From Panulirus ornatus (taxonomy: Eukaryota > Arthropoda > Malacostraca > Decapoda > Palinuridae), in assembly GCF_036320965.1 (NCBI RefSeq), contig NC_092287.1, positions 1,975,325 to 2,039,324 on the forward strand: a stretch of DNA of 64,000 nt. The letters run 5' to 3'. Every line of letters starts with the position of its first letter. Position 1 is the stretch's first letter. The translations under genes were made by a program, and so were the position numbers. Below, in pieces: positions 36,443 through 49,134 of this stretch. The notes beneath the pieces were generated by a model. The model saw only the letters and a list, made by a program, of their open reading frames with translations. It did not search any database and had not been told where the DNA came from.

Positions 36443-37743
36443 CCTGAACGTTTCCCCCTCAACACACTAGCTGAACACCTGTGTTCCCCCCCCCCCCAAC
36501 ACACTAGCTGAACACCTGTGTTCCCCCCCCCCCCAACACACTAGCTGAACACCTGTGTTCCCCCCCCCCCAACACACTAGCTGAACACCTGAGTTCCCCC
36601 CCCCCCACACACTAGCTGAACACCTGAGTTCCCCCCCCCCAACACACTAGTAGCTGAACACCTGGGTACCCCCCCCCAACCACACTAGCTGAAACACACC
36701 TGTGCTCCCCCCCCCCCAACACACTAGCTGAACACCTGAGTCCCCCCCCAACACACAAGCTGAACACCCGCGAACCCCCCCCCCCAACACACTAGCTGAA
36801 CAAACCTGTGTTCCCCCCCCCCAACACACTAGCTGCACACCTGAGTTCCCCCCCCCCCAACACACTAGCTGTGAACACCTGTGTTCCCCCCCCACCCCCC
36901 AACACACTAGCTGAACACCTGAGTTCCCCCCCCCCCAACACACTAGCTGAACAACTCCTGTGTTCCCCCCCCCAACACACTATCTGAACCCCTGGTCTCC
37001 CACCCCCCCAACACACTAGCTGAACACCTGAGCTCCCCCCCAAACACACTAGCTGAACACCCTGACTTTCCACCCCCAACACACTAGCTGAACATCCTGA
37101 GTTTCTTCCCCCCCCCAACACACGAGCTGAACACCTGAGATTCCCCCCCCCAACACACTAGCTGAACACCTGTGTTCCCCCCCCCCAACACACTAGCTGA
37201 ACACCTGTGTTCCCCCCCCAACACACTAGCTGAACACCTGAGTTCCCCCCCCAACACACTAGCTGAACACCTGTGTTCCCCCCCCCCCCAACACACTAGC
37301 TGAACACCTGAGTTCCCCCCCCAACACACTAGCTGAACATCTGAGTTCCCCCCCCAACACACTAGCTGAACACCTGTGTTCCCCCCCCCAACACACTAGC
37401 TGAACACCTGAGTTCCCCCCCCAACACACTAGCTGAACACCTGTGTTTCCCCCCCCCCAACACACTAGCTGAACACCTGTGTTTCCCCCCCAACACACTA
37501 GCTGAACACCTGTGTTTCCCCCCAACACACTAGCTGAACACCTGTGTTTCCCCCCAACACACTAGCTGAACACCTGTGTTCCCCCAACACACTAGCTGAA
37601 CACCTGTATTACCCCCCCAACACACTAGCTGAACACCTGTGTTTCACCCCCAACACACTAGCTGAACACCTGTGTTCCCCCAACACACTAGCTGAACACC
37701 TGTATTTCCCCCCCAACACACTAGCTGAACACCTGTGTTTCCC
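36443..37743. repeat. ~35-bp C-tract minisatellite, about 36 units
   Basis: Unit caacacactagctgaacacc + tgtgttc + a run of 5-12 C. The nonhomopolymer part is highly conserved, while the C run and the tgtgtt/tgagtt variant differ among units. Runs of Cys/Trp/Gly residues in minus-strand frames come from this array and not from a gene. Confidence 0.95.
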
Positions 37744-38895
37744 CACAGCCTGTATATGTCATCATTAAGATCCTCGTCCGTTCCTCTGTATAGTCCTCTC
37801 AGTCCAGAGTCCAGCCAGAGTCCAGGACGATGGGCGCTCGTCCGCCGGACTGAGTGACTGGACTCGTGCATTCAGACACTGAGGAAGGTCTCGTCAGATA
37901 TGCTTCAGAGCAGATGAGTTGGGTTGTGTGGGGGATGACGCCTCGAGGGAGGAGCACCTGTAAGGTACCGGTACTGTAGTGGTGCTGAAGGGGGCGTACC
38001 ACCGCCCCTGGAGGGTACTGTTGTGGTGGTGGTGGTGGTGGGGATAGCATACGCGTCCAGAGGAGCCCCTCCCTCAGTACTGCTGCTGGTGGTGGTGGTT
38101 GGTTCCTGACATTTTAATTTCAGTCTTGCTCACTAGATGGGGTGGGGGGCGGGGTTGGTGTCAGGTCACCAGCGTCCCTCTATTTTCTGACCTGAGGAAG
38201 AGTCTTGTCAGGTCACACACACACAGGAGCAATATTCCTGATTATTACTAATGCACTTCCATACCCAGATAAAAATTTATCTTGAAGAGATAAAGATAAT
38301 TCAGTCCCATCAGCCATTTATTATAGGTAAATGAAGTGCTGAGCCTTACAAGGGCTATGTAATGGCTTCTTTAGCCATTTGATATTTGAAATGGCTTGCT
38401 GACCTGACCATTTAAGATACCATTAGAGATTGAAGGTATCATACAGATGTATTTGCACTGTTTTCATCTGTGTCCTGTTCCATATATCATTGTAAGTTCT
38501 ACAATATGTGACTAATATATATTTTTGACAGTTTCGAACCAGAGACGAAGATAACCTGGTGTTGTGGTTTAGTTTACATCTTGTGTGTTCACCCGGGTAA
38601 ACTCGGCTCCAGTCTAGGTTTACCCGCGGGTCAGACTCTCTCTGTGTTAAAGTGAATTTTGAAACTTGTTTTCGGGAAAGTTACGTATTAATTGTGCAAA
38701 AGGTTGGGAAGTTTTGCATGGCGTAGCTCAACTCTTGTTAAGTTTGGTTCCTGTTAGGTGGACGAAGCTGACGTCCTTATTTCCTCTTCATTTATCAAGT
38801 TATTTCTTATTTTTTTTTTTAGTATTGATAAGAAAAGTGAGATAAAGATGAAGGTCTTAAGAAACAGGATCATGATATTGCTTTGGGGGTCAATT

Positions 38896-38898
<3 letters not shown>
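37744..38898. other. Unique region, no feature
   Basis: No gene recognised. Contains a short GGT trinucleotide run at about 38022-38041. Confidence 0.55.

Positions 38899-38967
<69 letters not shown>
38899..38967. repeat. (CT)n microsatellite
   Basis: About 68 bp of CT. Confidence 0.95.
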
Positions 38968-38970
<3 letters not shown>

Positions 38971-39272
38971 CTTCTTGTTATAAATACAGTTAAACGGATC
39001 GGGTTCAGAAATAATGTGTCCGTACGTAAAGTGGTTTTCAGTTCTTAAAGTCATGTGGCATGATGACATTATGTTCCAAAATTATACCTGAATAGATTCC
39101 TAAACTCTTCCAGGAAGTACATCCAGAATTAATGATGGCCACGTAGATCACTGGTTGATTATGCCCGTCTCATCATCGGAATATACTGGACTCATTACGT
39201 GCTGGGTCCTGAGATACAATGCCTTGATGGGATTACTGGTTAATTGATGTTCCCTGGCAGGGTCATATTGAT

Positions 39273-39274
<2 letters not shown>

Positions 39275-39320
<46 letters not shown>

Positions 39321-39332
39321 ACGTACGTACGT
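39275..39332. repeat. (CA)n(CGTA)n microsatellite
   Basis: CA run followed by several CGTA units. 39,333-39,955 is otherwise unique. Confidence 0.95.
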
Positions 39333-39961
39333 CTGGTGTGTGGGTCGTGTGTCAGCGGTGAATTATGGTTGCTGTGATCCATCCATTCATGACCCAGCCT
39401 GGCTGGGCTCCCGTCCCTCCCGGCCCACACAGCGGTGGTCACACGTCATCCCCGGAGATGCGCCGCCATTAAACGGGCTTATTAGTTCATTTGCATAATA
39501 TCAACGCGCCGGTGTAGGGGGCCGGCGGGAACCGGCGAAAGTTCAGCCACATTCTTTTCTTTTTTTTGGAAGAGAATTCGGTAAGTGTGAGACGGTCGGC
39601 CCAGCAGGCGTCCAGGTCAGACTTGTCTGACGGTGTCTCAGTCTGCCTGCGCTGTGTCTATGGCGGTGACTGCGCGCAAGCACAGTGATAGGAGCAGCGT
39701 CATGCTTGGTACCTGTCGGGGGGAGATCCTTCTGGTCCTTGCCCTGTGACCGCACAGGGGGCGCCACCCTCCGGCCCTTCAGGAACCTCCTGACGTAGTG
39801 TAAGGGTCTTCTGCTCAGCAGGTGGACGAAGGAACAATGTTTGTGTTTGCGTCATGAAGATGATGATGATGATTGTGATGATGATGATGGGTCCTAGTGA
39901 GACTCGTGTCCTGACTGTACAGAGGATGAGCTCATATAATGTTGTAACACTGTATCAGCGT

Positions 39962-40606
39962 CTGTACAGAACACAACCAGGAGTGTACACAACCATGAGT
40001 GTACAGAACAGAATCAGGAGTGTACACAACCAGGAGTGTACACAACAACCAGAAGTGTACAAAACACAACAAGAAGTGTACACAACACAACCAGGAGTGT
40101 ACACAACAACCAGAAGTGTACAAAACACAACAAGAAGTGTACACAACACAACCAGGAGTGTACACAACAACCAGAAGTGTACAAAACACAACAAGAAGTG
40201 TACACAACACAACCAGGAGTGTACACAACAACCAGAAGTGTACAAAACACAACCAGAAGTGTACACAACACAACCAGGAGTGTACACAACAACCAGAAGT
40301 GTACAAAACACAACCAGAAGTGTACACAACACAATCAGAAATGTACACAACAACCAGAAGTGTACACAACACAACCAGGAGTGTACACAACAACCAGAAA
40401 TGTACAAAACACAACCAGAAGTGTACACAACACAACCAGGAGTGTACACAACAACCAGAAGTGTACAAAACACAACCAGAAGTGTACACAACACAATCAG
40501 AAATGTACACAACAACCAGAAGTGTACACAACACAACCAGGAGTGTACACAACAACCAGAAATGTACAAAACACAACCAGAAGTGTACACAACACAACCA
40601 GGAGTG
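39962..40606. repeat. Minisatellite with 61-bp higher-order unit
   Basis: Built from 21-, 21- and 19-bp subunits, each with the core ccagaagtgtacacaacaca. The triplet repeats every 61 bp (for example ccaggagtg at 40091, 40152 and 40213). Long frames with Val-Tyr-Thr-Thr or Cys-Val-His-Phe repeats on both strands are array artefacts. Confidence 0.93.
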
Positions 40607-41297
40607 TACGTGGCGCCTTCTACAAACTAGTGGTTGACAGCCATACCGGCATGTAAAGTTCTGGTGTGTCTAAACAAGGATTCTCCCTGCTCTCCCAACA
40701 CACGAGAAAAAAAGAAACTATGTACCAGACGCAGCGTCACGCCTGGACTGACCGATGGCTTTCGTTCTTGGTTTTCAGAGAAGGTTGTGCCACCTTCCTC
40801 CTGCTGCTGTGGATGAGGGACTGGAAGAACACCCTCAACTGTATCATGTTTTTACTCGCTTTGGGAAGGATTGGGACAGCCATACACAGACTCGGTAAAG
40901 CGAATGATGATATCTTGTTCCGTGCACGTAAGTGGGTATCATCGGTTGTCTGTGGTGAAGGAGCACTAGAGATTATGAGTAACGTAACTTTGATGAAATG
41001 ATTTGATATCGTAAAGTAGTGAGTTACGCTGCGTTGTACGTGATGATTATTTAATGAGATGAGATGCAGGAAAAGTTATTCAGTAGCCTGAGGGTGTGAT
41101 GGATATCTTAAGAGGATATATCCAGTGGTCGTGGTTATATCATACCTGAGTATACCCTGGAGGGGGGGAGGGGGAGTATTGATTATCCTGGTAGTAAGAA
41201 TCATGCAAGTTCGTTCACGTCCTGTATATCTGAGGGATGGTCCCAGATGTTTCGAGGAACTTTTTCCTTTCCCACGTTCCCGTATGTTTCAGGCGGG

Positions 41298-41298
<1 letters not shown>
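40607..41298. other. Unique region, no recognised gene
   Basis: A 111-codon plus-strand frame at 40666-41001 has no family resemblance, no flanking splice sites that stand out, and no repeat explanation. It is kept as unassigned. Confidence 0.4.
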
Positions 41299-41364
<66 letters not shown>

Positions 41365-41427
41365 CCAGCTTCCCACCCCCACTGCATTAAGCAGTCTCTC
41401 GTGTGTGTGTGTGTGTGTGTGTGTGTA
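41299..41427. repeat. (CT)n and (GT)n microsatellites
   Basis: CT at 41299-41361 and GT at 41400-41427. Confidence 0.95.
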
Positions 41428-41751
41428 CTTGTGTAGCTTCCTATAATTCCTGTGTGGAGCACCAGTCACACGAGGATTGACCGTTATGGTACCTCCTCCT
41501 CCTCCTCCTTCTTCTTCTGTCCTTCGAACACGGAAGCTGTGGCTCCATCTCCGTCCTTCTGTTGTCTCCTCCTGCTCCCTCCTGTATCATTCCCTCCCTC
41601 CAGACTCAGGTGTACACACACATAAGGAAGTCTGATGGATTTCTTTATTCCTTTTTTAAGAAAATGTTTTTCTCCACCCAAGAGGTCATGACTGGGGCAT
41701 GTTTTACCCAGGTCACGTCGCCTGGCACTGTCTGTCTGTCAGTAATCACTC

Positions 41752-42880
<1,129 letters not shown>

Positions 42881-43105
42881 ATCTCAGAGATTAACGTCAG
42901 ATTTTGACCACTAAGTTTATATTTTCCTGTTCATATTACGGCTTCAAATGTCCCATGTTTACCACCGCCAAACACCCGGATTGGAGCGACCAGACCAATT
43001 ACACGCTTTTATTAGTTTGCGCAAAACAACTGTTGCCAGGTTTTCCCTGGTTAATGGGGCGTGAAACTATGATAGATAGTTCATGTAGGTAGATGTGTCT
43101 CCCTT

Positions 43106-43107
<2 letters not shown>

Positions 43108-43141
<34 letters not shown>

Positions 43142-43194
43142 TAGATAGATTGATGAGAGAAAGAGAGGCATTGTGTGTGTGTGTGTGTGTGTGT
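43108..43194. repeat. (CA)n and (TG)n microsatellites
   Basis: CA at 43108-43138 and TG at 43170-43194, about 30 bp apart and able to pair. Confidence 0.95.
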
Positions 43195-43380
43195 GGACGC
43201 ATGTGCATGCTTGGATATGGGGATACACATGTGTGTTTGCGCGCACGTGTGCACGTGCGCGGCGGCACAGGTCGGTCAAGGGAGAGGGGACGCGTGTGGA
43301 GTGTGGCGGCGGGTGTGGAGGTGAGGCACACAGTCTGTGGTCGCTCTGCCTGGCACGCGGGTGTCCAGGGCCGCTTCCTG

Positions 43381-43600
43381 CCTCACACAGTGCCACGCTG
43401 GACGACTCCTCCCTCACACAGTGCCACGCTGGACTGCTCCCTCCCTCACACAGTGCCACGCTGGACGACTCCCTCCCTCCCTCCCTCACACAGTGCCACG
43501 CTGGACAACTCCCTCCCTCGCACAGTGCCACGCTGGACGACTCCCTCCCTCACACAGTGCCACGCTGAACGACTCCCTCCCTCCCTCCCTCACACAGTGC
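43381..43600. repeat. ~34-bp minisatellite, 7 units
   Basis: Unit ctcacacagtgccacgctgg + acgactccctccct. Length varies by the number of CCCT steps at the end of the unit. Confidence 0.92.
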
Positions 43601-43641
43601 CAAGGACCGTCGCTTCCTCTGCTTCGTCAGCTGATGTGACT

Positions 43642-43643
<2 letters not shown>

Positions 43644-43676
<33 letters not shown>

Positions 43677-43744
43677 CCTTTGTTGATTGTCAGTGGCTTC
43701 CCCTCCCCCGCGGTATAAGGTATATTGCTGTTGCCCTACCCTGG

Positions 43745-43804
<60 letters not shown>
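43644..43804. repeat. Two (TA)n microsatellites
   Basis: TA at 43644-43673 and 43748-43804. Confidence 0.95.
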
Positions 43805-43807
<3 letters not shown>

Positions 43808-43929
43808 GGGCGCTCGTCTGAGGGGAGGGTGTACATGTCTTCTGGGCTGTGAGGATGGCTCGGGACCTTGACTCAGATAGGCCCCTCGTTGTACTTGATC
43901 AAGGACACCACTGGGTATCATAAGGGCGC

Positions 43930-43946
43930 TATACGTACGTACGTAC

Positions 43947-43977
<31 letters not shown>

Positions 43978-44040
43978 GGGGAGAGTGTTGCACCCGTGTT
44001 GACTCCGTCTTTAACCCTTGTATGTGTTTACCTAGTCATT

Positions 44041-44101
<61 letters not shown>
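43930..44101. repeat. (CGTA)n(GT)n and (CA)n microsatellites
   Basis: CGTA/GT at 43930-43974 and CA at 44042-44101, in inverted relation. Confidence 0.95.
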
Positions 44102-44102
<1 letters not shown>

Positions 44103-44275
44103 CCCAGCTTAATAGCCAGGTACCCATATACCAACCAACCCCGAGGGAAGGATCAACGCCTGCGTTGCATGTGGGCCGACTGTCGCGCCCGAGACTCGAA
44201 CCCGGGCGACCCCGTGCATTGAATGAACCATGACCAGTTAATCGCTAGACCACGTGTGTGTGGTCACGACCTTCG
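44102..44275 (-). mobile_element. tRNA-derived SINE (family B), minus-strand copy
   Basis: On the minus strand the A box is gtggtctagcgattaa (44238-44253) and the B box gggttcgagtc (about 44193-44204). The body ccctcggggttggttggtat and gggtacctggctattaagct follows. The head is close to a tRNA, but the body and (CA)n tail mark it as a SINE. Confidence 0.7.
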
Positions 44276-44514
44276 TGACGTCCTTGTGAAAAAAAATAAA
44301 TTCCCTCCAAATCATCCACATGTGTCGCTGGTGTTGTACTCCATTTCCTCCTCACTTCTGCTCACCCTCCATAGCACATCTCTCATTATATCAGTTACGA
44401 CATGGAATACCGCCGTAGTATTTATCATTCTTTATGTCACTCACATATTGAATAGCGTTGCAGGCTTAATGACCTTCCTCATAGGTCGCTGGCCGTACGA
44501 CCCAACAAGCGACA

Positions 44515-44730
44515 ACTGTCGATGGTTCGATTCCCATTCAGTTCTGTGTGTAGATTAACCGTGACGCATCCACGGGCCGCCCAGGGTCGAGCGCATAGGT
44601 TCGAATCCTGGTTGCGGCAACTCGGTCCACAGTCAAACCCAGCTGTTCATCCACCCCTGGGGGGGGGGGGGTTGGTCGATAAAGTGGGTACCTGGCTCAT
44701 ACTAGTGTGTATATGTATGTAGCGTTCATA
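44515..44730 (+). mobile_element. tRNA-derived SINE (family B), composite copy
   Basis: Two B-box-like words occur, atggttcgattcc near 44523 and ggttcgaatcc at 44598-44608. The standard body follows: ctcggtccacagtcaaaccc, agctgttcatccacccctgg and gtgggtacctggctcatact. The head looks rearranged or nested. Confidence 0.6.
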
Positions 44731-44886
44731 GGGATGGCCTCAGCTGCCCCGTGCCACTAACTGTGTGTGTGGGTGGGGCAGCGCCTGTGTGTTCCTGCCG
44801 ATCCGTAGCGAACGGTAGATGACTTTACTGCCTCAGGGAGAAGAACTGTGCATGGCTCCTACTGCTCCCTCCGTATTATGTGACCT

Positions 44887-44887
<1 letters not shown>

Positions 44888-44924
<37 letters not shown>
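44888..44924. repeat. (CA)n microsatellite
   Basis: About 36 bp of CA. 44,925-45,300 is unique with no feature. Confidence 0.95.
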
Positions 44925-44925
<1 letters not shown>

Positions 44926-45319
44926 GACAGGGTTCCGTTCTGCCTGTAGTGTATTGAAGGAGGCTGAACTTTTTTCATTAGCCTCTCAGTGAAATATGTC
45001 CCCTGAATCTCCCGCTCCTCTTGAGTGAATTTTTTCCTCCGCTTTTATCGCCATGATTTCAGGATATCGTTTGAGATGGGGAATAACGCAGGAATTCCAC
45101 TTCCCTGAAGGTATATGTTTGTGGTGCTACTTGATGTGGGGTGTTTATGACGGTATGTACCGAGTGTTACAGTCACCCACACACCATGGTTATGAACGGG
45201 AGATGCTGGCGTCTGCTGTGTCTGTAAACTTTGAGGGAATGGGATAGTTAGGAATCGTTTGTTACAATCGTTAAAGGGGCCAGGTTAAATTGGTAAGTTA
45301 TCGAGGAGAAACAATGCCA

Positions 45320-45500
45320 CCCACGTATCTGCCTCCCACGTACAGGGGAGAGAGTAAAGGGGAGAGGGGGTGGAAATCGTTTTCCCTCTTGTGTTATCAC
45401 TTACAAAAGAAAGTAGAAACAGAAGAAGGAGCCAAGCGAGAGTTTCTCTTGTGAGGCTCAGTCATCTGTTGCTGGAGCTACCTCGCAGAGGCGGGAGAGC
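45320..45500 (+). mobile_element. Decayed SINE-like family A copy
   Basis: Weak match to family A: ggggagagggggtggaaatc, agaaggagccaagcgagagt and ctcagtcatctgttgctgga, then gctacctcgcagaggcggga. It is strongly diverged. Confidence 0.45.
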
Positions 45501-45691
45501 GAGCGAGCGAGAACATGAATGATATATTGACTAACTAAAGTTTGAAATTACCTCCGGAAGCCACTGACATTCACGGACGAACCAGACGTTTTTCCGAGAC
45601 TGTACAACTGCTTGTTGGGGGCGCCGCGCACTGCCCCTGTAACGAGGGGTGAGGGTGGTGACCCTGTCAAGAGGTCACCAACCACATACAG

Positions 45692-45766
45692 GGCACCACC
45701 GCAGTACCGGGCCAGCCATGGACCCAGGCCAGATATTCCAGATCATCACTAACAGCACTCTCTTAG
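45692..45766 (+). CDS. Cadherin gene exon a (candidate start ATG 45718)
   Basis: The ATG is in good context (gccagccATGG). The exon reads MDPGQIFQIITNSTLL and ends TTA G|gtgagt, phase 1. Upstream acceptors are possible at 45690-45691 (acatacag, in phase with the 32784 exon) or 45703-45704, but both have poor pyrimidine tracts. The exon could therefore be a true first exon with its own promoter. It is short and has no domain, but its phase agrees with the next exon. Confidence 0.5.
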   Translation, partial: GTTAVPGQPWTQARYSRSSLTALS

Positions 45767-46066
45767 GTGAGTACACCTCCCCCCACCTGTGTGGACCAGA
45801 GGCTTGCCCGCCTGGACCTGTGTGGACCAGAGGCTGGCCCGCCTGGACCTGTGTGGACCAGAGGCTGGCCCGCCTGGACCTGTGTGCACCAGAGTCTGGC
45901 CCGCCTGGACCTGTGTGGACCAGAGCCTGGCCCTCCTGCCCTTAGGGCCTCTCGTGCTTCCTGCCCTCAGGTGCTGTGTTGGGTGTGTGGCGAGGGAGCC
46001 CTGCTGGGGTTGAGGGTGTGAAGGGGTTTGCCAGCGAAGCAGCCGAGGTTACCTGGTAGTTAAGGC

Positions 46067-46111
<45 letters not shown>

Positions 46112-47909
46112 CCACCTCAGCTGTGCTTTATCCTCCTGATGTAAGCAAGGTTTAACTCCGGGTTATCATCCGACAGTAGGTAAGGAAAGTATACCTCTCG
46201 CTATCCTCCTGCAGGAGGCACTGTATGACATCCTGCAGGAGGCACTGTATGATACATCCTGCAGGAGGCGCTGTGGACTGTATGATACATGCTGCAAGAG
46301 GCGCTGTGGACTGTATGATACATGCTGCAGGAGGCGCTGTGGATTGTGTGATACATCCTGCAGGAGGCGCTGTATGATACATCCTGCAGAAGGCGCTGTA
46401 TGATACATCTTGTGACATATAAGTTAGGGTGAGGTTCTGTTCTTTTTCGCCCATTACGAGAAAACTTTGTCTCGAGTCCTTGGTGAATGAAGATGAATGA
46501 AGCTCATGACGGAACTTTCATTGCGTGACGTTATGAAGGAAGTTTGTGACGGAACCTTCATTACGTGACGTTATGAAGGAAGTTTGTGACGGAACCTTCA
46601 TTATGTGACGCCCATGTGATGAACTGTGAGGATTTTCTTCTTCAGTAATGTGTGGCAATGTATCCAGTACCTCACGTGTCCTGTTTGCTTATATTGAGCT
46701 TTGTTGATATCCTCTGCACGACACACTACGTCTCTTCAACTCAACGGTACGACCCGTGACCGCGACGGTACGACCCTTGATCGCGACGGTGCGACCCTTG
46801 ATCACAACGGATACGGCCCTCGAGTATGACAGGATGACCCTTGAGCACGACTTTACGACCCTTGAGCACGAGTTTACGACCCTTGAGCATGACTTTACGA
46901 TCCTTGAGCATGACTTTAACGACCCGTCATTGCGACGGTACGACTCTTGGGCATGACCGTCTTGCCTTCGACCCCTGACCTTTAAGGCCTTGTGTCAAGT
47001 CAAAGGCTGTAGGTCATGGCACCCAGAGAGGGTCGTCACCTGCAGTATATCCCCACATCAAACGGTCGTTAAGTTCATATATTACCAGATCCCATTCGTA
47101 CCAGCGACGTGGCTTGTCCTCCTCTCCTTATGAGACGCAGCTGTGTTGAGCCATTGTGCCCCGTTATTTGACGACCGTCTCGCTTCTTTGAGGGGGAGCT
47201 GGCGCGTAAAATGCACCCTGGTGTCCGACTTTGTCGAGAGCCCGAGATGGTGGGTCGCAACAATTGTTTCCGTCAGGGCCATCATGCAAGCACCCCAGCC
47301 CCGTCTCTCGCTCTGGGGTGCATTTCCACACCGTTTGGCTTCGCCCCAGAAGACCTCCCCAAGAAACATCAAGGCTCTTGAGAATCTCTCGTCTCTATAG
47401 AGACGCCATTCCCGTCCGAGAGATTAAGTCGTGATGGTGGAAACATGCAGGGCGGCCGCCATGAATCCTTGCGCCCCGTCGTCTATCCTCAGTTAGTGGG
47501 GTTCTATCTCGTCCTTGAGGCCCTGGAATACATTCCTGGAATGACGTACGTGGACTGTTAATTCTTAAGACGCCCCGAGAACATCTGGCCGGTCAGCATA
47601 CTGGATGCTTCAGCCGTCACTCGAAGGCAAAAATTTGTACGTAATTTCAATGATTTGACTCGATTTTTTTCTTAGCGTGAAGGTCAGTTTTGTGTCTGTA
47701 TACATCACCTACCTCGAGATCATTGCAACTATGGCGTGTATATACAGACGAACTGACCTCACCAGGATGATAATGAGAGGCTGAAATACTGGAAGTGTCT
47801 GGATCCGATACTGGAATTAAACCTCCAAGACTGACCCTCTCTTGTTTGTTGGTAAACACGGTCTGTCCTGTACCTCCCTCACTCTCTCTTTTTCCATCAC
47901 TCACGCTTC

Positions 47910-47962
<53 letters not shown>

Positions 47963-48175
47963 GAACTTGTATATCAAGTGTCCAGATCAAGTGCTGTCCC
48001 GCATTTCTTCTTTCTCCAGGGCCGAGTACACTACCATAACAGTAATAATAAAAGCCTTTGATGAATTTAAATGATGGAAGGATATTTGAATCTGTCGTCA
48101 GATTTGTGTTTTTAAGTTACTTTTTTCACTTATTTTTACGTTTTTGTGTAGATATTGTGATCATTTTGGGTGTTT

Positions 48176-48268
<93 letters not shown>

Positions 48269-48492
48269 GGGGATAGGGGAGAAAGAATACTTGCCACGTA
48301 TTCCCTGCGTGTCGCAGAAGGCGACTGAAAGGGGAGGGAGGGGGGGGGGGGGGCTGGAAATCCTCCCCTTCCGTTTGTTTTTCAAAAGAAGGAACAGAAA
48401 AGGGGGCCAAGTGAGGACATTCCCTCTACGGCTCACTACTCTTCTTAAAGCTAAGTCGCTAACGCGGGATAAGGCGAATATGCATGAAAAAA

Positions 48493-48560
<68 letters not shown>

Positions 48561-49089
48561 GAGTCTACCAAAGTGGAACTGTAATTCTGTGCGAGGAACA
48601 GTTTATGAACTTGAGTAACTGTGCACATAATATTATACCTAAAATCTCATTTTCTCTACAATGAGGATAAATTTTAACCATTATTATAAAAGGTAGAATG
48701 ATGACAGATCGTAAGGACATACGACCTCGTCTCTTGTTATGTACTAAGGATTAAACTGTTAGCACACCCGGCGAAGAATTTCTATGTCACCACAAATTAT
48801 GGACGCACAAGAAATTTTTGTCTTTTATGGTAATTGCAGATTGAGGTTTTCATTATATTATTCATACAGGAAGGAGAATTGTGGTACTGTATTTAATGTC
48901 AGGCATTTTAGTGTGATTAATGATAAAAATGATATCAATAATGATGGTAGACAAAGGGTAAAAATGAGCGACACTGACCATTTACATCGTGTTTACAGAG
49001 GGAAAAGAAGTTGTAAACATTTTGTTTGTGTCTAATTATATATACGAAGCTTGACTGTTTTCTATAGCACAGGAAGGGTCCCCACGTCT

Positions 49090-49134
<45 letters not shown>

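Noticed and set aside
36443..37743. CRISPR-like array
   Set aside because: Repeats are directly adjacent without unique spacers, and the context is an animal genome with introns.
36280..37768. Cys/Trp/Gly repeat proteins on the minus strand
   Set aside because: Frames through the 35-bp C-tract minisatellite. The frame shifts with each change in C-run length.
39854..40656. Open frames above 200 codons on both strands (Val-Tyr-Thr and Cys-Val-His rich)
   Set aside because: Produced by the 61-bp higher-order minisatellite. Several overlapping frames are open at once, and there are no splice sites or family resemblance.
40666..41001. 111-codon frame with a hydrophobic segment
   Set aside because: No homologous family recognised, no supporting splice sites, and the length is compatible with chance in G+C-richer sequence.
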